Source of the DNA: Myxacorys almedinensis A
Lineage (GTDB): Bacteria; Cyanobacteriota; Cyanobacteriia; Leptolyngbyales; Leptolyngbyaceae
NCBI RefSeq assembly: GCF_010091945.1
Contig: NZ_WVIE01000003.1
Span: 186,001-250,000 of the forward strand
DNA length: 64,000 nucleotides
Direction: 5' to 3'
Every line of letters starts with the position of its first letter. The stretch's first letter is position 1. The position numbers and the translations under genes are program-made. The notes under the pieces are model-generated. The model saw nothing but the letters and a program-made list of their open reading frames with translations. It was not told the origin of the DNA and ran no database searches. Below are positions 37,447 to 46,516 of this stretch, piece by piece.

Positions 37447-37672
37447 TCAGTGTTCAAACTTGAGAGGAATTAGACTGCTTGCATCAATTTATGGGCAACA
37501 GATCAGATAGCAGAGGTAGCGGATGAGAAGAGTTTGATCTGACGTTTTATTCATTCAATCCGTTCCATCCGATCCTTCATCCGGTGTCACTCCACGTTTG
37601 CAAGCCGTCTACTGTATTTGGGCTTCCTGTATTTTAAATGCACCTCGCATAACGGAATCTCTACCAATTTTT

Positions 37673-40600
37673 CTACCGAGGCTTCCTGAGTGACCAGAGG
37701 CGGATCGTCGTGTTATAGCCTACGCCTTTGCTGTCCATCACTGCCTGCCACCAACTCTGCGTCTTTTCGGTCAGTCGTTGATCGAGGCTGGTTGTAACGT
37801 CATCGTCAAGCCCACCCGAAAACTGGTCGAGCCAGTAAATCTTAGCATCAGCAGTGGTGTGATCTACCAGCAAAAGCACACTGTGGTATCCGTCCAGAAT
37901 CGATAGGGCAAACGCAAACCAGCATCCCTCCGTCTGAGATGCTGCCAGCACTGCATCTTGGACGCTGACCTTCAGCCGTTCAGGTTTAAGCGTTCCGGCT
38001 GTACGATCGCGGCGGTCGTAGAAATTGATCTCCGTCGGGGCAACGGTAAAACCCGCTTTGCGGAGTTGCTCCATCGCCTTTTCAATGGTCTGGGTCGTCA
38101 GGTTCGCCATCTGGACGCGGCGGCGGCTTGCCCCCCGTGCACGATTTTGCTTTAGACGCAGGGGCAAGAGTTGCCCAAGGGCGACGTTCAGCATGACAAT
38201 ACAGCTACAGCGATCGACACTGTTGGCACTGGCAGCCACTGCATTATCTTCATAGACCTGTCGGACTCTGGCAATATCTGCTGCCGAGAAACATTTTGTC
38301 CACCGCCGCCGCCGCGCTTGCTCTCCGGAGAGCAACTCCTCCTCAGCCATAATTCTCTCTGTCAAAGCGATGAGCAGAGGATCGTCTAGCTCGCGTGCTT
38401 CAGTGCGATCGCGGCTCTCTTCCGCTTCCAAAGACTCGATGATCTGTTCTTCCGCATCGGGCATCGTTTCATCGTCGAATTGCTCAACTGCTTCAGACTC
38501 CACCGCCAACGTCTCATCCTCTTCCCTAGGAGGTGGGGTTGGGGTGGTACCGTTGCCAAGGGCATTGAGCATCTGCACCACGCGCCGCTTAAACAGGCGT
38601 CCATAGCGCTCCGAACCACTGACCCGCCGCCCAACAAAGTAAATCGAGCCTCGTGCCGTCCCATTTAAGATGGTTGCATCCAGCGGCAGGGCGAGATAAT
38701 TACCGCTATGGCGGCTATGCAGACGAACCCCAAGCGCCGGAATAATCAGATCGGTTTCTTGAAAGAGCCGATCCCAATCGGCATTCGTCGTCACGGTGGC
38801 AATGCGCTCCGAGTCTTGCCCTGCCCAGCGTCGCCGATAGTCTGCAATCACGGGATGGGCAATAGGATGATTCTGTATGTACTCGATCAGATGCTTGTAA
38901 GCAGCGCGAAACGTGGTTTGAATGATGCCCCGCCCCCGGAATTTGAAAAAGTCGGCTTCTAGAATAATGCCGCTCGTTGCCGGATCGGTAGAGGTGGGAA
39001 AATCGTTTTGTGGGTATTGGTCGCCACCCCAGCGTGCATCGGTCGTATTGCGGATGCGATCGCTGAGCGGCAAGTGCCCATGAGCCGCCAGAAAGTCGCG
39101 ATCGTTGAACAGGGCAAGGGCAGTCCGATTGCTGCTACTGGTGTTGTACGATCGTTTGACATCGGAAATTCGATCAAAGGCGTAGGCAATGCCAGGATGC
39201 CCAGTGCGCCCAACCCGCTCACTGAGCGGCAGTAATGAACCGCCGGTTTCGTTAATGATGATGCTCATCAAGCTTAAGAACTGAAACAAATTGATGGAGG
39301 GCACACCAAACATGTCAGGGATGCGATCCCAAAGGCGGGTAAATCGCCCTTTCACCGCTGCGGCGTCGCCCCGTGCCCCGATGCGCTTGCCGCGCCAATC
39401 TCCCTGCCCACCGATCCGCGCATTAAACCAGTCCACAAAGTCAGCCCTGGTGGTGCGCTGAAAGAAATCATTAATCTCCCTGCCGTTGCTGAAGGTGATG
39501 GGTGACACAAGGGCAACAAACGCAGGCGATACATCGGTTGCTGGAGTTGCCGGAGGAGAAACAGGGGTTACAGGCGTTGGGGTGACGGGGGTTGGGGTGG
39601 GGCTTCCGCCACCCGGTGATCCAGGAGGCGAGGGTGCTCCTGCCGCCACCAGAGCCGCTTCGGTCTGAGTGCCAACGATGCCATCTACCGTTAGCCCACG
39701 GCGGCGCTGAAAGGTGCGAACGGCAGCGCGGGTGCGCGAACCGCTGATGCCATCTACCGCTAATCCAGCATTATTGATCTGATTTAGTGATGCTTGCACC
39801 CATCGAATGTAATCGGGGCTGCGGCGATTGATCGTTGTACTTGCTGGAGTGGTTGGTGTTGGGATTGGTGTTGGGATTGGTGTTGGGATTGCACCCGGAG
39901 TTCCAGCCCCCGCGCCGACCAGCCCATGTTCTTGCAGGTGCAGCAGGTAGCGGGTTGGGTTGAGCAGGTTCGATGGGCGGGGAGAACCTTTCAACCACTG
40001 AGCATTCCTGCGCGTTCCTGGAGTGTAGACTTCAAAGTGAATCATGGTGCTGCCACCGGGATTACGCCCAACATAGGCGATAATCTGCCCTGCCCGCACC
40101 CGCGATCCACGACTTAACCCAGTGCGCCGCAGCGAGTCAGGAGCAACTTCGCCATAATTCACAACCACGTTAGAGTGGGCAACAAACAGAGCATTTGTGG
40201 TCTTGTTCTCGCCACAGCAAAAGGGGTAGAAGCTGATAATCTCACCGTCTTCGATCGCGACTACGGGGTCGCCGTAGTTGGCAAACAGATCAATCCCGGC
40301 GTGATAGCGCGTTCTGTTAGAACGATCTGCTAGCCAGCGTCGTCCCTGATGCCCAATATTGCTGCCATCATCGGCGGTATAGCTGACTGTGCGCCCCTGT
40401 CTGTGGTTGGTGATAATAGGCCAGTAGCTACCCGCTGGGGGTAGGGGCGCAAAGGGGGCTGGGCTGCCTACCGGCAAAGCCATTGGCGGTTTGGTTGGGG
40501 TTAGAGGGGGGGGATTGGTCTCGAAGATGTCGATCATCGATTCGCTTTCGTTGTCATCTTCAAGTCCTAGCCATTCATCAATGTCTTCGGGCAGAATCTG

Positions 40601-43024
40601 CTCTTCGGGCAGAACATGCTCACCAATCTGTTCACCAATCTGTTCACCAATCTGTTCACCAATCATCTGGTCAACCTGTTCACCTATTGGGGCACGGCGC
40701 ACCCGCAGAATTAGCTGATTTGATGGCACCACACGGCGCGCATTCAGGATGCGGCGGGCATAGCGTTGAGCGGCGCGATGGGGGCAGGCTCCGGCTTCGA
40801 CGACAATGCCGTAATAGCCAGGGCGCGCTGCTTCTAGCGTCCACCCTTGGGCGATCGCTTGTTCAGGCTGGAGCAGATTCTCAGAGCCGATAAACGCCAC
40901 ATGGATATATCCTTCGCCAGGAATGTGCCGCAGCAACACGTCGCCAGGGCGCAGGCTGCCCGTGAGGACGCTACCAGGACCTGCGATCGCATCCAACCCA
41001 CCGGATAACGGCGGCTGAGCAACCGCCGTCGGACGGGCAAAGCTCATAAACAAATCGCGCAGCGAACCGACACTCGGCAGACCAGAACGTTGAAGGACTT
41101 GGTGCAAATGGGTGTGAACGGGCAATTGAGACGCGATCGCACTCTCCACTGTCTCCAACCATTCAGAGTCTAATGTCGCTTCGCCCACGGCGGTTTCATG
41201 CAGGTTCGTTTGCATATCAGTTCTCCCTGGAATATAAGATGGGTTAGAAGGTGCGCTCGGCACAGGTGCAGCAAGGGATTGCTTCAAAAAGTGGCGGGTA
41301 GCATCAAGCGCGGCGTCTATGGTTAATCTGCCGCTGCCGATGCGGTAGATTTCATTTTCCTCGGCATCTACCGGGGTCGTGCTACTCAACAGCAGATTGC
41401 GCGTGTCGTTAATGGCTAGGGTCTGATTGCATCGGTTAGCCAGATCAAACATCAAAGCCACCGTCCCCGCCACATGGGGAGCCGCCATACTCGTGCCAGA
41501 TTTTCGCACTAAAAACCGTTGGGATACGTTGGCATCCCGCGACCTAGAACGAGCCGCCTGAACCGCTACCCCAGGTGCAACCAACTCGGGTTTGGGGCGC
41601 TGATCTCGCGTTGGTCCAGAACTGCTGAATCGCCCCATTCGTCGTGCCGGATCGTGGGCATTATAGGCACCCACGGCAATGGTACGCAGACCATTACATA
41701 TCGTGCCCGTGGTATTTAATGGCACTGCGTATGAGCTTGAAAACTGGGACTGGCAATCGCGACAAGTGGCATCTCGCTCGATCCAAATGTTAAAGCGCCC
41801 ATCCACAACATCAACCCCGGTTAAACTGACTTCCCACCGTCCTGCGGGTGCGCCCTGCTCGATGTAAATGTGGCAGTTGTTGTCTAGGTTATTGGGTTCT
41901 CGCGCTCGGTGATAAACTTTGCACACCACCTGATGGTTCACCTGGATGGTCGCCTGATCGTCTAACCCAGTTCGCTTAGACATCAGCCCGTTAGGCGTCA
42001 GCACCGCAATCTCTAAAACATCCCGCCCAGAGTACCAAATCTCCATTTCATTGGGGGTCACATCTGCTTCGCTGACCACAAATGGAATGGTTAGCACCTG
42101 CCCTGGCAAGACGCGCCCTGCACTGTGCGCCATGCGATCGTAATAGTTGCCCGTGCTCTGGATGATGGCGCAACCGGGCTTAGCGCTCACAATGGCATCG
42201 AAGCCCTGTTCCACTAAGGTCGAACCGTCATGGGGTCCCATTTGCCGCCCCATGCTGAAATTCATCACCACGGGGCGCTCTTGAGCCGTCGCCAAGATGA
42301 AGTCAGCGGCTTCTAAGACTGCCACAGAATCCCCTAAATTGACTTGGGCAGGAAACGCCCGATGGTATAGATGGACAAAAACCAGATCAGCCTCTGGCGC
42401 AACGCCCACCGGGTCGCCAACGCTGCCATTGCCCGCCGCAATATCAAGGACGTGAGTGCCGTGGGTGCCGCTTCCTGTAGGGTCAGACTGAGAGAAAAAG
42501 TAGCCCAATGTTGCCAGTGGATCTACTGAGGCTAGGGCATGGTTAATCTCTTGGGCGCTGTGAATCACCCCATAGCCATAACGATTGGGGCGGGCAGCCT
42601 GGTAGGGGGCGCTTTGATCCCATAATGCCAGGAGCCGCGTTGTCCCGTCGTGATGGCGAAAGTTAGGGTGAGTAAAGTCGCAGCCCCAATCTACGACCCC
42701 CACCACCACGTTTTTGCCTGTGATGCCTACATTTCTGCGGGGGCGGCGGTTGTCACTTTCAAGTTCAGGCAAGGATTGGCTTTCGTCGTCGATCGGCACC
42801 TCGTCGCCTGGGGTCAACAGGTCGGGTGCTTTCATACTGGCGACGGTCTCATGATTGCGGATCTCTACGATCGCACCGCGTTGCAGCCTGCCCGTAACGA
42901 TGTTGCCAAACCGCGCGACAACATGGACGTTAGGCGGGATCATATCGGGTCGATGGAGCCGGATAATAGTGCCGACTTCTTCGTTGGCATCGCCCTCGGC
43001 TAGCTCCCAGAGAGCAGGTTCCAT
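37673..43024 (-). CDS. Giant multi-domain hydrolase: subtilisin, NlpC-like, M23-like, PG-binding, GH19-like, Cys peptidase-like
   Basis: 1783 residues without a clear signal peptide. The subtilisin S8 domain (about 100-575) has triad Asp112 (VVDWGC), His188 (GTHGTH) and Ser512 (SGTSMAAPH). Residues 680-775 look like a permuted NlpC/P60-type fold (LRPGDVLLRH, His708, Cys747). An M23-like domain spans 870-1030, with His908, Asp912 and His996 kept but the two catalytic His positions apparently replaced. A peptidoglycan-binding domain lies at 1068-1128. A GH19/lysozyme-like domain follows at 1175-1490 (Glu1259 in NETGG, GRGIIQT). The C-terminal domain (1575-1783) has CSC at 1606-1608, His1714 and Asp1733, and resembles papain-like enzymes. 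Acidic and Pro-rich linkers join the parts. It is the last gene of a five-gene operon. Confidence 0.85.
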   Translation of the reverse strand: MEPALWELAEGDANEEVGTIIRLHRPDMIPPNVHVVARFGNIVTGRLQRGAIVEIRNHETVASMKAPDLLTPGDEVPIDDESQSLPELESDNRRPRRNVGITGKNVVVGVVDWGCDFTHPNFRHHDGTTRLLALWDQSAPYQAARPNRYGYGVIHSAQEINHALASVDPLATLGYFFSQSDPTGSGTHGTHVLDIAAGNGSVGDPVGVAPEADLVFVHLYHRAFPAQVNLGDSVAVLEAADFILATAQERPVVMNFSMGRQMGPHDGSTLVEQGFDAIVSAKPGCAIIQSTGNYYDRMAHSAGRVLPGQVLTIPFVVSEADVTPNEMEIWYSGRDVLEIAVLTPNGLMSKRTGLDDQATIQVNHQVVCKVYHRAREPNNLDNNCHIYIEQGAPAGRWEVSLTGVDVVDGRFNIWIERDATCRDCQSQFSSSYAVPLNTTGTICNGLRTIAVGAYNAHDPARRMGRFSSSGPTRDQRPKPELVAPGVAVQAARSRSRDANVSQRFLVRKSGTSMAAPHVAGTVALMFDLANRCNQTLAINDTRNLLLSSTTPVDAEENEIYRIGSGRLTIDAALDATRHFLKQSLAAPVPSAPSNPSYIPGRTDMQTNLHETAVGEATLDSEWLETVESAIASQLPVHTHLHQVLQRSGLPSVGSLRDLFMSFARPTAVAQPPLSGGLDAIAGPGSVLTGSLRPGDVLLRHIPGEGYIHVAFIGSENLLQPEQAIAQGWTLEAARPGYYGIVVEAGACPHRAAQRYARRILNARRVVPSNQLILRVRRAPIGEQVDQMIGEQIGEQIGEQIGEHVLPEEQILPEDIDEWLGLEDDNESESMIDIFETNPPPLTPTKPPMALPVGSPAPFAPLPPAGSYWPIITNHRQGRTVSYTADDGSNIGHQGRRWLADRSNRTRYHAGIDLFANYGDPVVAIEDGEIISFYPFCCGENKTTNALFVAHSNVVVNYGEVAPDSLRRTGLSRGSRVRAGQIIAYVGRNPGGSTMIHFEVYTPGTRRNAQWLKGSPRPSNLLNPTRYLLHLQEHGLVGAGAGTPGAIPTPIPTPIPTPTTPASTTINRRSPDYIRWVQASLNQINNAGLAVDGISGSRTRAAVRTFQRRRGLTVDGIVGTQTEAALVAAGAPSPPGSPGGGSPTPTPVTPTPVTPVSPPATPATDVSPAFVALVSPITFSNGREINDFFQRTTRADFVDWFNARIGGQGDWRGKRIGARGDAAAVKGRFTRLWDRIPDMFGVPSINLFQFLSLMSIIINETGGSLLPLSERVGRTGHPGIAYAFDRISDVKRSYNTSSSNRTALALFNDRDFLAAHGHLPLSDRIRNTTDARWGGDQYPQNDFPTSTDPATSGIILEADFFKFRGRGIIQTTFRAAYKHLIEYIQNHPIAHPVIADYRRRWAGQDSERIATVTTNADWDRLFQETDLIIPALGVRLHSRHSGNYLALPLDATILNGTARGSIYFVGRRVSGSERYGRLFKRRVVQMLNALGNGTTPTPPPREEDETLAVESEAVEQFDDETMPDAEEQIIESLEAEESRDRTEARELDDPLLIALTERIMAEEELLSGEQARRRRWTKCFSAADIARVRQVYEDNAVAASANSVDRCSCIVMLNVALGQLLPLRLKQNRARGASRRRVQMANLTTQTIEKAMEQLRKAGFTVAPTEINFYDRRDRTAGTLKPERLKVSVQDAVLAASQTEGCWFAFALSILDGYHSVLLLVDHTTADAKIYWLDQFSGGLDDDVTTSLDQRLTEKTQSWWQAVMDSKGVGYNTTIRLWSLRKPR
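39845..39893 (-). repeat. 12-nt tandem repeats coding for a Pro-Thr linker
   Basis: The unit GTTGGGATTGGT is repeated about three times on the plus strand, giving IPTP repeats in the giant protein just before its peptidoglycan-binding domain. Units of 12 nt let the linker grow or shrink without a frameshift. Confidence 0.7.
40618..40665 (-). repeat. Four 12-nt tandem repeats in giant hydrolase gene
   Basis: Four units of TGTTCACCAATC (the first with one change) encode repeated IGEQ in the linker between the NlpC-like and M23-like domains. Too short and regular to be a CRISPR; it is an in-frame coding repeat. Confidence 0.85.
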
Positions 43025-43108
43025 GGCTACTTTTCCCCAACAGTAGGATTGAGGCTAATCAATATTGCAGGTGCGTTTAATCGGCTATTGAGGCAGACGC
43101 CACCGGCA

Positions 43109-43645
43109 TCAGTTTTTCATAAACCGTCGAGACAACAGCCTGAATAGATGATGTCGGAGCCACAACAGGTATCTGGCTCCCCTGCGCCTACGCCTAGGTG
43201 GAATGCCGCTTCCAGAGGAATTTATAGAGTCTTGAATGTCGCGCAGGGTCGCCAAAATCTTGTCAGAGGTGTTTTGTGAACCGACTAGCTCACTGACCCC
43301 AGCTTCAAGCTTCACGATCCGATCGTTGAGCCTTTCAACCCTGTCCCCGATCTGGTCAATCTGGGCTGTCGCACGGATCGCGGCGGCGGCGGTCTCCTGA
43401 GCCTGTTGGACTGCCTGCTGAACCTTGTCTATAAGCTGAGCTTGGGGATCAGGTTGCTCGGCTGATAACTGCATTGCATCAAAACGTGCTAGCTCAGCCA
43501 CCAACAGGATGCTGGCTGGCGACCCACCCAGGAGCGTCAGCACAATACCCCATTGGGTCGCTTGTGAAGACTTCAGTCCGACCTGTTCGGCAAGCAGTCT
43601 GCCAACGATAAACGCTCTAATTCGCTGATTCGCTGTCGTTGGCAT
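43109..43645 (-). CDS. Coiled-coil protein with hydrophobic N-terminal segment
   Basis: This 178-residue protein has a hydrophobic segment at about 30-52 (QWGIVLTLLGGSPASILLVA), then a long heptad-like region from 75 to 140 (IDKVQQAVQQAQETAAAAI, VERLNDRIVKLEAGV). A very basic tail (PPRRRRRGARYLLWLRHH) follows. I recognise no family. It could be a membrane-tethered structural or docking protein. It starts 14 bases after the preceding gene and lies 84 bases before the giant hydrolase gene. Confidence 0.65.
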   Translation of the reverse strand: MPTTANQRIRAFIVGRLLAEQVGLKSSQATQWGIVLTLLGGSPASILLVAELARFDAMQLSAEQPDPQAQLIDKVQQAVQQAQETAAAAIRATAQIDQIGDRVERLNDRIVKLEAGVSELVGSQNTSDKILATLRDIQDSINSSGSGIPPRRRRRGARYLLWLRHHLFRLLSRRFMKN

Positions 43646-43659
43646 TGCCTATTGCTGGG

Positions 43660-44370
43660 TTAAAGCCCGCCGTTAGACATCATCATCATCACCAGAATTA
43701 GCATTGTCGGATCGAGTCCGCCCGAAGAGGATTGCCCAGGGGTGCCCGTTTGTTGTTGCTGTTGCTGCATTAACAGTAAGAGGACAATGGGCATGTTGTC
43801 ACCCATGCCGCCGCCCGCCCGTCCTGGCTTGCCAATGTTGCGCCCCATCGACATGAACAGTACGAGGGGCAGAATATCGAGTTTTGAACTGACGCCAGAA
43901 ACCGTGCTGACGACGCCCGGACCTACGGGGGCAGTGGTGGGTTCGAGCCGTGGGCTAGATTCCCCTTGTGAAGTAAGGGTCAAATTTTGGCGTTGGATAT
44001 CGAGCGATCGCGGCAGCAACATCGAAATGAGCGAGATCTGGCGCAAACTCGCTAGGTCGGCATTCACCTTTTTAAGCCGAGTATCAACATCGCCAAGGTC
44101 TTCTTTAGCAGTGCTGACTTCCCGCGCTAACTGCTTATCACGGGCACGGGCGGCTTCAGCTTCGCGCTTGAGTTGAGCCGCCGTCCGCCCTCCTCCTTGG
44201 CTCGGTGCTGGTTGACGCCGCCACGCCGCACCAGACGTGCGTACACCCTGACGGCGGGGACGACGACGGCGGCGACGACGGCGGGATTCATCAAACTCTA
44301 GGTCTTCAAAATCAGATTCAAAATCGCTCTCATCGTACTCATCATAGGTTTCAAGCATTTCATCCAACAT
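43660..44370 (-). CDS. Acidic/Arg-rich, Gln-rich protein of unknown function
   Basis: In this 236-residue protein, residues 1-29 are acidic and Tyr/Phe-rich, with EYDES at 11-15 and EFDES at 25-29. A run of about ten Arg follows, then a coiled segment (70-120). The C-terminus has hydrophobic runs around a poly-Gln stretch (IVLLLLMQQQQQQ; LILVMMMMSNGGL). Such composition suggests a structural or assembly role rather than an enzyme. It overlaps the upstream zinc-knuckle gene by 11 nt, so translation is probably coupled. No family recognised. Confidence 0.6.
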   Translation of the reverse strand: MLDEMLETYDEYDESDFESDFEDLEFDESRRRRRRRRPRRQGVRTSGAAWRRQPAPSQGGGRTAAQLKREAEAARARDKQLAREVSTAKEDLGDVDTRLKKVNADLASLRQISLISMLLPRSLDIQRQNLTLTSQGESSPRLEPTTAPVGPGVVSTVSGVSSKLDILPLVLFMSMGRNIGKPGRAGGGMGDNMPIVLLLLMQQQQQQTGTPGQSSSGGLDPTMLILVMMMMSNGGL

Positions 44371-44896
44371 GTTGGGGTTCCTCCCTTGTTTTCGGTTGAG
44401 TAACAGTGGCTTGCCGCTCTAGGTGCTGTCGTTTGAGTTCCCGCGCTGCTCGCACAGCAGGAAGCACCCATTCTTCAAACAACGCCCAATCCAGCGCCAT
44501 AGTCCCAGGCTTACCCTTGCCATGGCACTCTGGGCAGTGCGAATCTTGCCCCCAGCACAGATAGCAAGCACCGAGCGCGGCAGCTAGTTCGTCGTTGTGA
44601 GTTTCCAGTTCCTCGATCTGCTGTTGCAGGAGTTCAATCTGTTGTTGCATCGCTGTGAACCGCGATCGCAGGCGTTTAATCGCCCGACGGCGGCGCGACG
44701 GTGCCTCGTCGTCATCGTCTAGATCGATCTCGTGATCCTCGTCTTTCTGAGCGTTGCTGGTGGAAAGAGCTTGAGAAAGCACCATGCGCGCCATGGGGTC
44801 AAGATCACTGTTATCGTTGAGCATCTCTTCAAGGTTTGCCTGCCCCCCCTGCCCAGACAACAACATATTCATCAGGATCTGGTTCATATCACTCAT
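44360..44896 (-). CDS. Coiled-coil protein with C-x2-C-x6-C-x2-C zinc knuckle
   Basis: This 178-residue protein has a Met/Asp-rich N-terminus and an acidic stretch (EIDLDDDDEAPS), followed by Arg-rich helix and coiled coil (MQQQIELLQQQIEELETHND). Next is CYLCWGQDSHCPECHGKGKP, which resembles half a DnaJ zinc centre. The C-terminal helix is basic. The knuckle likely binds zinc, but the partner is unknown. It is second in the operon, 35 bases after the glycine-zipper gene. Confidence 0.62.
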   Translation of the reverse strand: MSDMNQILMNMLLSGQGGQANLEEMLNDNSDLDPMARMVLSQALSTSNAQKDEDHEIDLDDDDEAPSRRRRAIKRLRSRFTAMQQQIELLQQQIEELETHNDELAAALGACYLCWGQDSHCPECHGKGKPGTMALDWALFEEWVLPAVRAARELKRQHLERQATVTQPKTREEPQHVG

Positions 44897-44931
44897 GCAG
44901 CCCTCCTCGGCGGTGACGGTAGCGATCGCTT

Positions 44932-45861
44932 CTAAGCTTCGGCATACTCGAAGTCGTCTAGCATTTCGTAGAACGACTCATCAAACTCAACAACTTCGTC
45001 GTAGTCGTTGTAGCGTTCGTCATCTTCATCATCAAAGGTTTCGTCATCAAAGGTTTCGTCGTCATAAAAGGCTTCGTCATCTTCAATGAAGAGAGATTCG
45101 TTAGCCTGGTAAAGGGTTTCCAGAATATAGCTAGACTGCTCATCGGGATTGGCAGGATCAAAGACCGATTCACTCGATAGGGTATCGATCCTTTCGCCTA
45201 CCATCTCGTATTCCTCAGCGACGCGCGTGGCTAATGTGCCGAGGGCAGCCAAGATAGATTGGATGGGCAGGGATTGGTTGCCCACCCGGACGCTTCGAGA
45301 TCCGGCATTACCGGCTAAGGCATTGAGCACCGCCTGCTGGGTTTGGGGCTGGGCTAGCAACGCCGCCAACTGACCCCTAGCTCCGTGTTGCCCACGGCTC
45401 AGTGCGCCCATGGCAGTCTGCCCGACCTGCCCAATTAATCCAGCAGTTCCGCCGCGACGCCCCAGTGCGCCCAAGGCTTGCCCCCCGACCTGCCGAGCAA
45501 TATTGGTCGCTGAGGTTCCCGGTTGGGGGCGATAGGTGACCCCTCCAAGCGTGCCCCCTGCGATCGCGCCTCCAAGCGCGCCAAACGGTCCTAGGGCGGC
45601 TCCTGTGGTTGCCCCGGTGACGGCACCAGAAACAATTCCCGGTGCACGACGACCGATCTCACGACCAACCTTACCGAGGGAACGCCCAATGTTGCGAAAG
45701 AAGCTTTCGGCTTCCTCTGGAGACAGGTCGGGGAAGGTTTCAATGAGGAGAGATTCAACCTCTTCGGTAGGGAGGTAACGGTACTGGGGATCTAAAAACT
45801 GGCGGGTTGCGTAGTAGGGATCAGTTGATTCGTCATACTCAACCAGGGGATCATAAGACAT
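44932..45861 (-). CDS. Glycine-zipper protein with acidic motif tails
   Basis: In this 309-residue protein the N-terminus carries EYDES (8-12). A basic helix and then a glycine-zipper hairpin (GAVTGATTGAALGPFGALGG, about 78-108) would insert in or pack against a membrane. The central third is Gly/Ala/Gln-rich. The last 60 residues are strongly acidic (EDDEAFYDDETFDDETFDDE) and end with EFDES (292-296) near the C-terminus. I recognise no described family. First gene of the operon, so it may be the scaffold or pore component. Confidence 0.62.
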   Translation of the reverse strand: MSYDPLVEYDESTDPYYATRQFLDPQYRYLPTEEVESLLIETFPDLSPEEAESFFRNIGRSLGKVGREIGRRAPGIVSGAVTGATTGAALGPFGALGGAIAGGTLGGVTYRPQPGTSATNIARQVGGQALGALGRRGGTAGLIGQVGQTAMGALSRGQHGARGQLAALLAQPQTQQAVLNALAGNAGSRSVRVGNQSLPIQSILAALGTLATRVAEEYEMVGERIDTLSSESVFDPANPDEQSSYILETLYQANESLFIEDDEAFYDDETFDDETFDDEDDERYNDYDEVVEFDESFYEMLDDFEYAEA

Positions 45862-46516
45862 GACATCCTGTTCTCCTTATCGCGATATGTTTGTCTTTAT
45901 TGAGCTATTTAGGATTGTTTAGCTAGATACGTTGAGCCTCTAAAAAAATGAGTGAGCACAAAAGATACCTGAAACCATCTGATAACAAATCAAGCACGGG
46001 TTCAAATAGACATGGGTTCAAATAGACATTACCTGGAGCAAAAAATCACTTATGCTTTATGCGATCGCAAAGAAGATCCCATAAAGCTAAAATCATTAAC
46101 CTTTCTAACTCAATCGATCGCAGTGATGCCTGAAGCTGACCATTTATTGACTGGTCTTAATACCTTCTGGCAAATCACGCAAAAAACGAAAACATCTTAG
46201 AAGAGTAGATGCTTTAATGAGGACAACGCTGGTCAGACTTTACGATCGCTATTAGTGTTGGCCTATACCAAATATAAGTACTAAATAGCCGTATTACCCC
46301 GATATTTGGATTTCTTAATAGATATGATCCTAAGAGAATGTTTGAAACAGGATCGCTCATCGCATTCAGTCGCCCACGAACCAATGGTAGGCAGGACAAC
46401 AACGCCATCCGCAAACCATTAGAGATCGGCACACCTGTTGAAACATTCCGAAGATTTTTGTAGATCATTTTGTAGATCCTAAGAAACCTCTCACTTCGTC
46501 ATTCTTTTGGTATGTA
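45862..46516. other. Gene-free stretch with a 16-nt tandem duplication
   Basis: 655 bp between the divergent glycine-zipper operon and the histidine kinase. A 16-nt unit with core GGGTTCAAATAGACA is present twice in tandem near 45995-46026 (one base differs). The short frames at 46012-46200 and 46214-46468 lack any family resemblance or ribosome site. Both flanking promoters must lie here. Confidence 0.5.

Noticed and set aside
40618-40665. Possible CRISPR
   Set aside because: Units of 12 nt directly abut, with no spacers, and lie in a coding frame.
40483-40893. 136-codon plus-strand frame with repeated HQSV
   Set aside because: Antisense to the giant hydrolase gene; the repeat is only the 12-nt coding repeat read on the other strand.
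46012-46468. Two short open frames between the glycine-zipper gene and the kinase
   Set aside because: No ribosome site, no family pattern and low-complexity AT-rich sequence.
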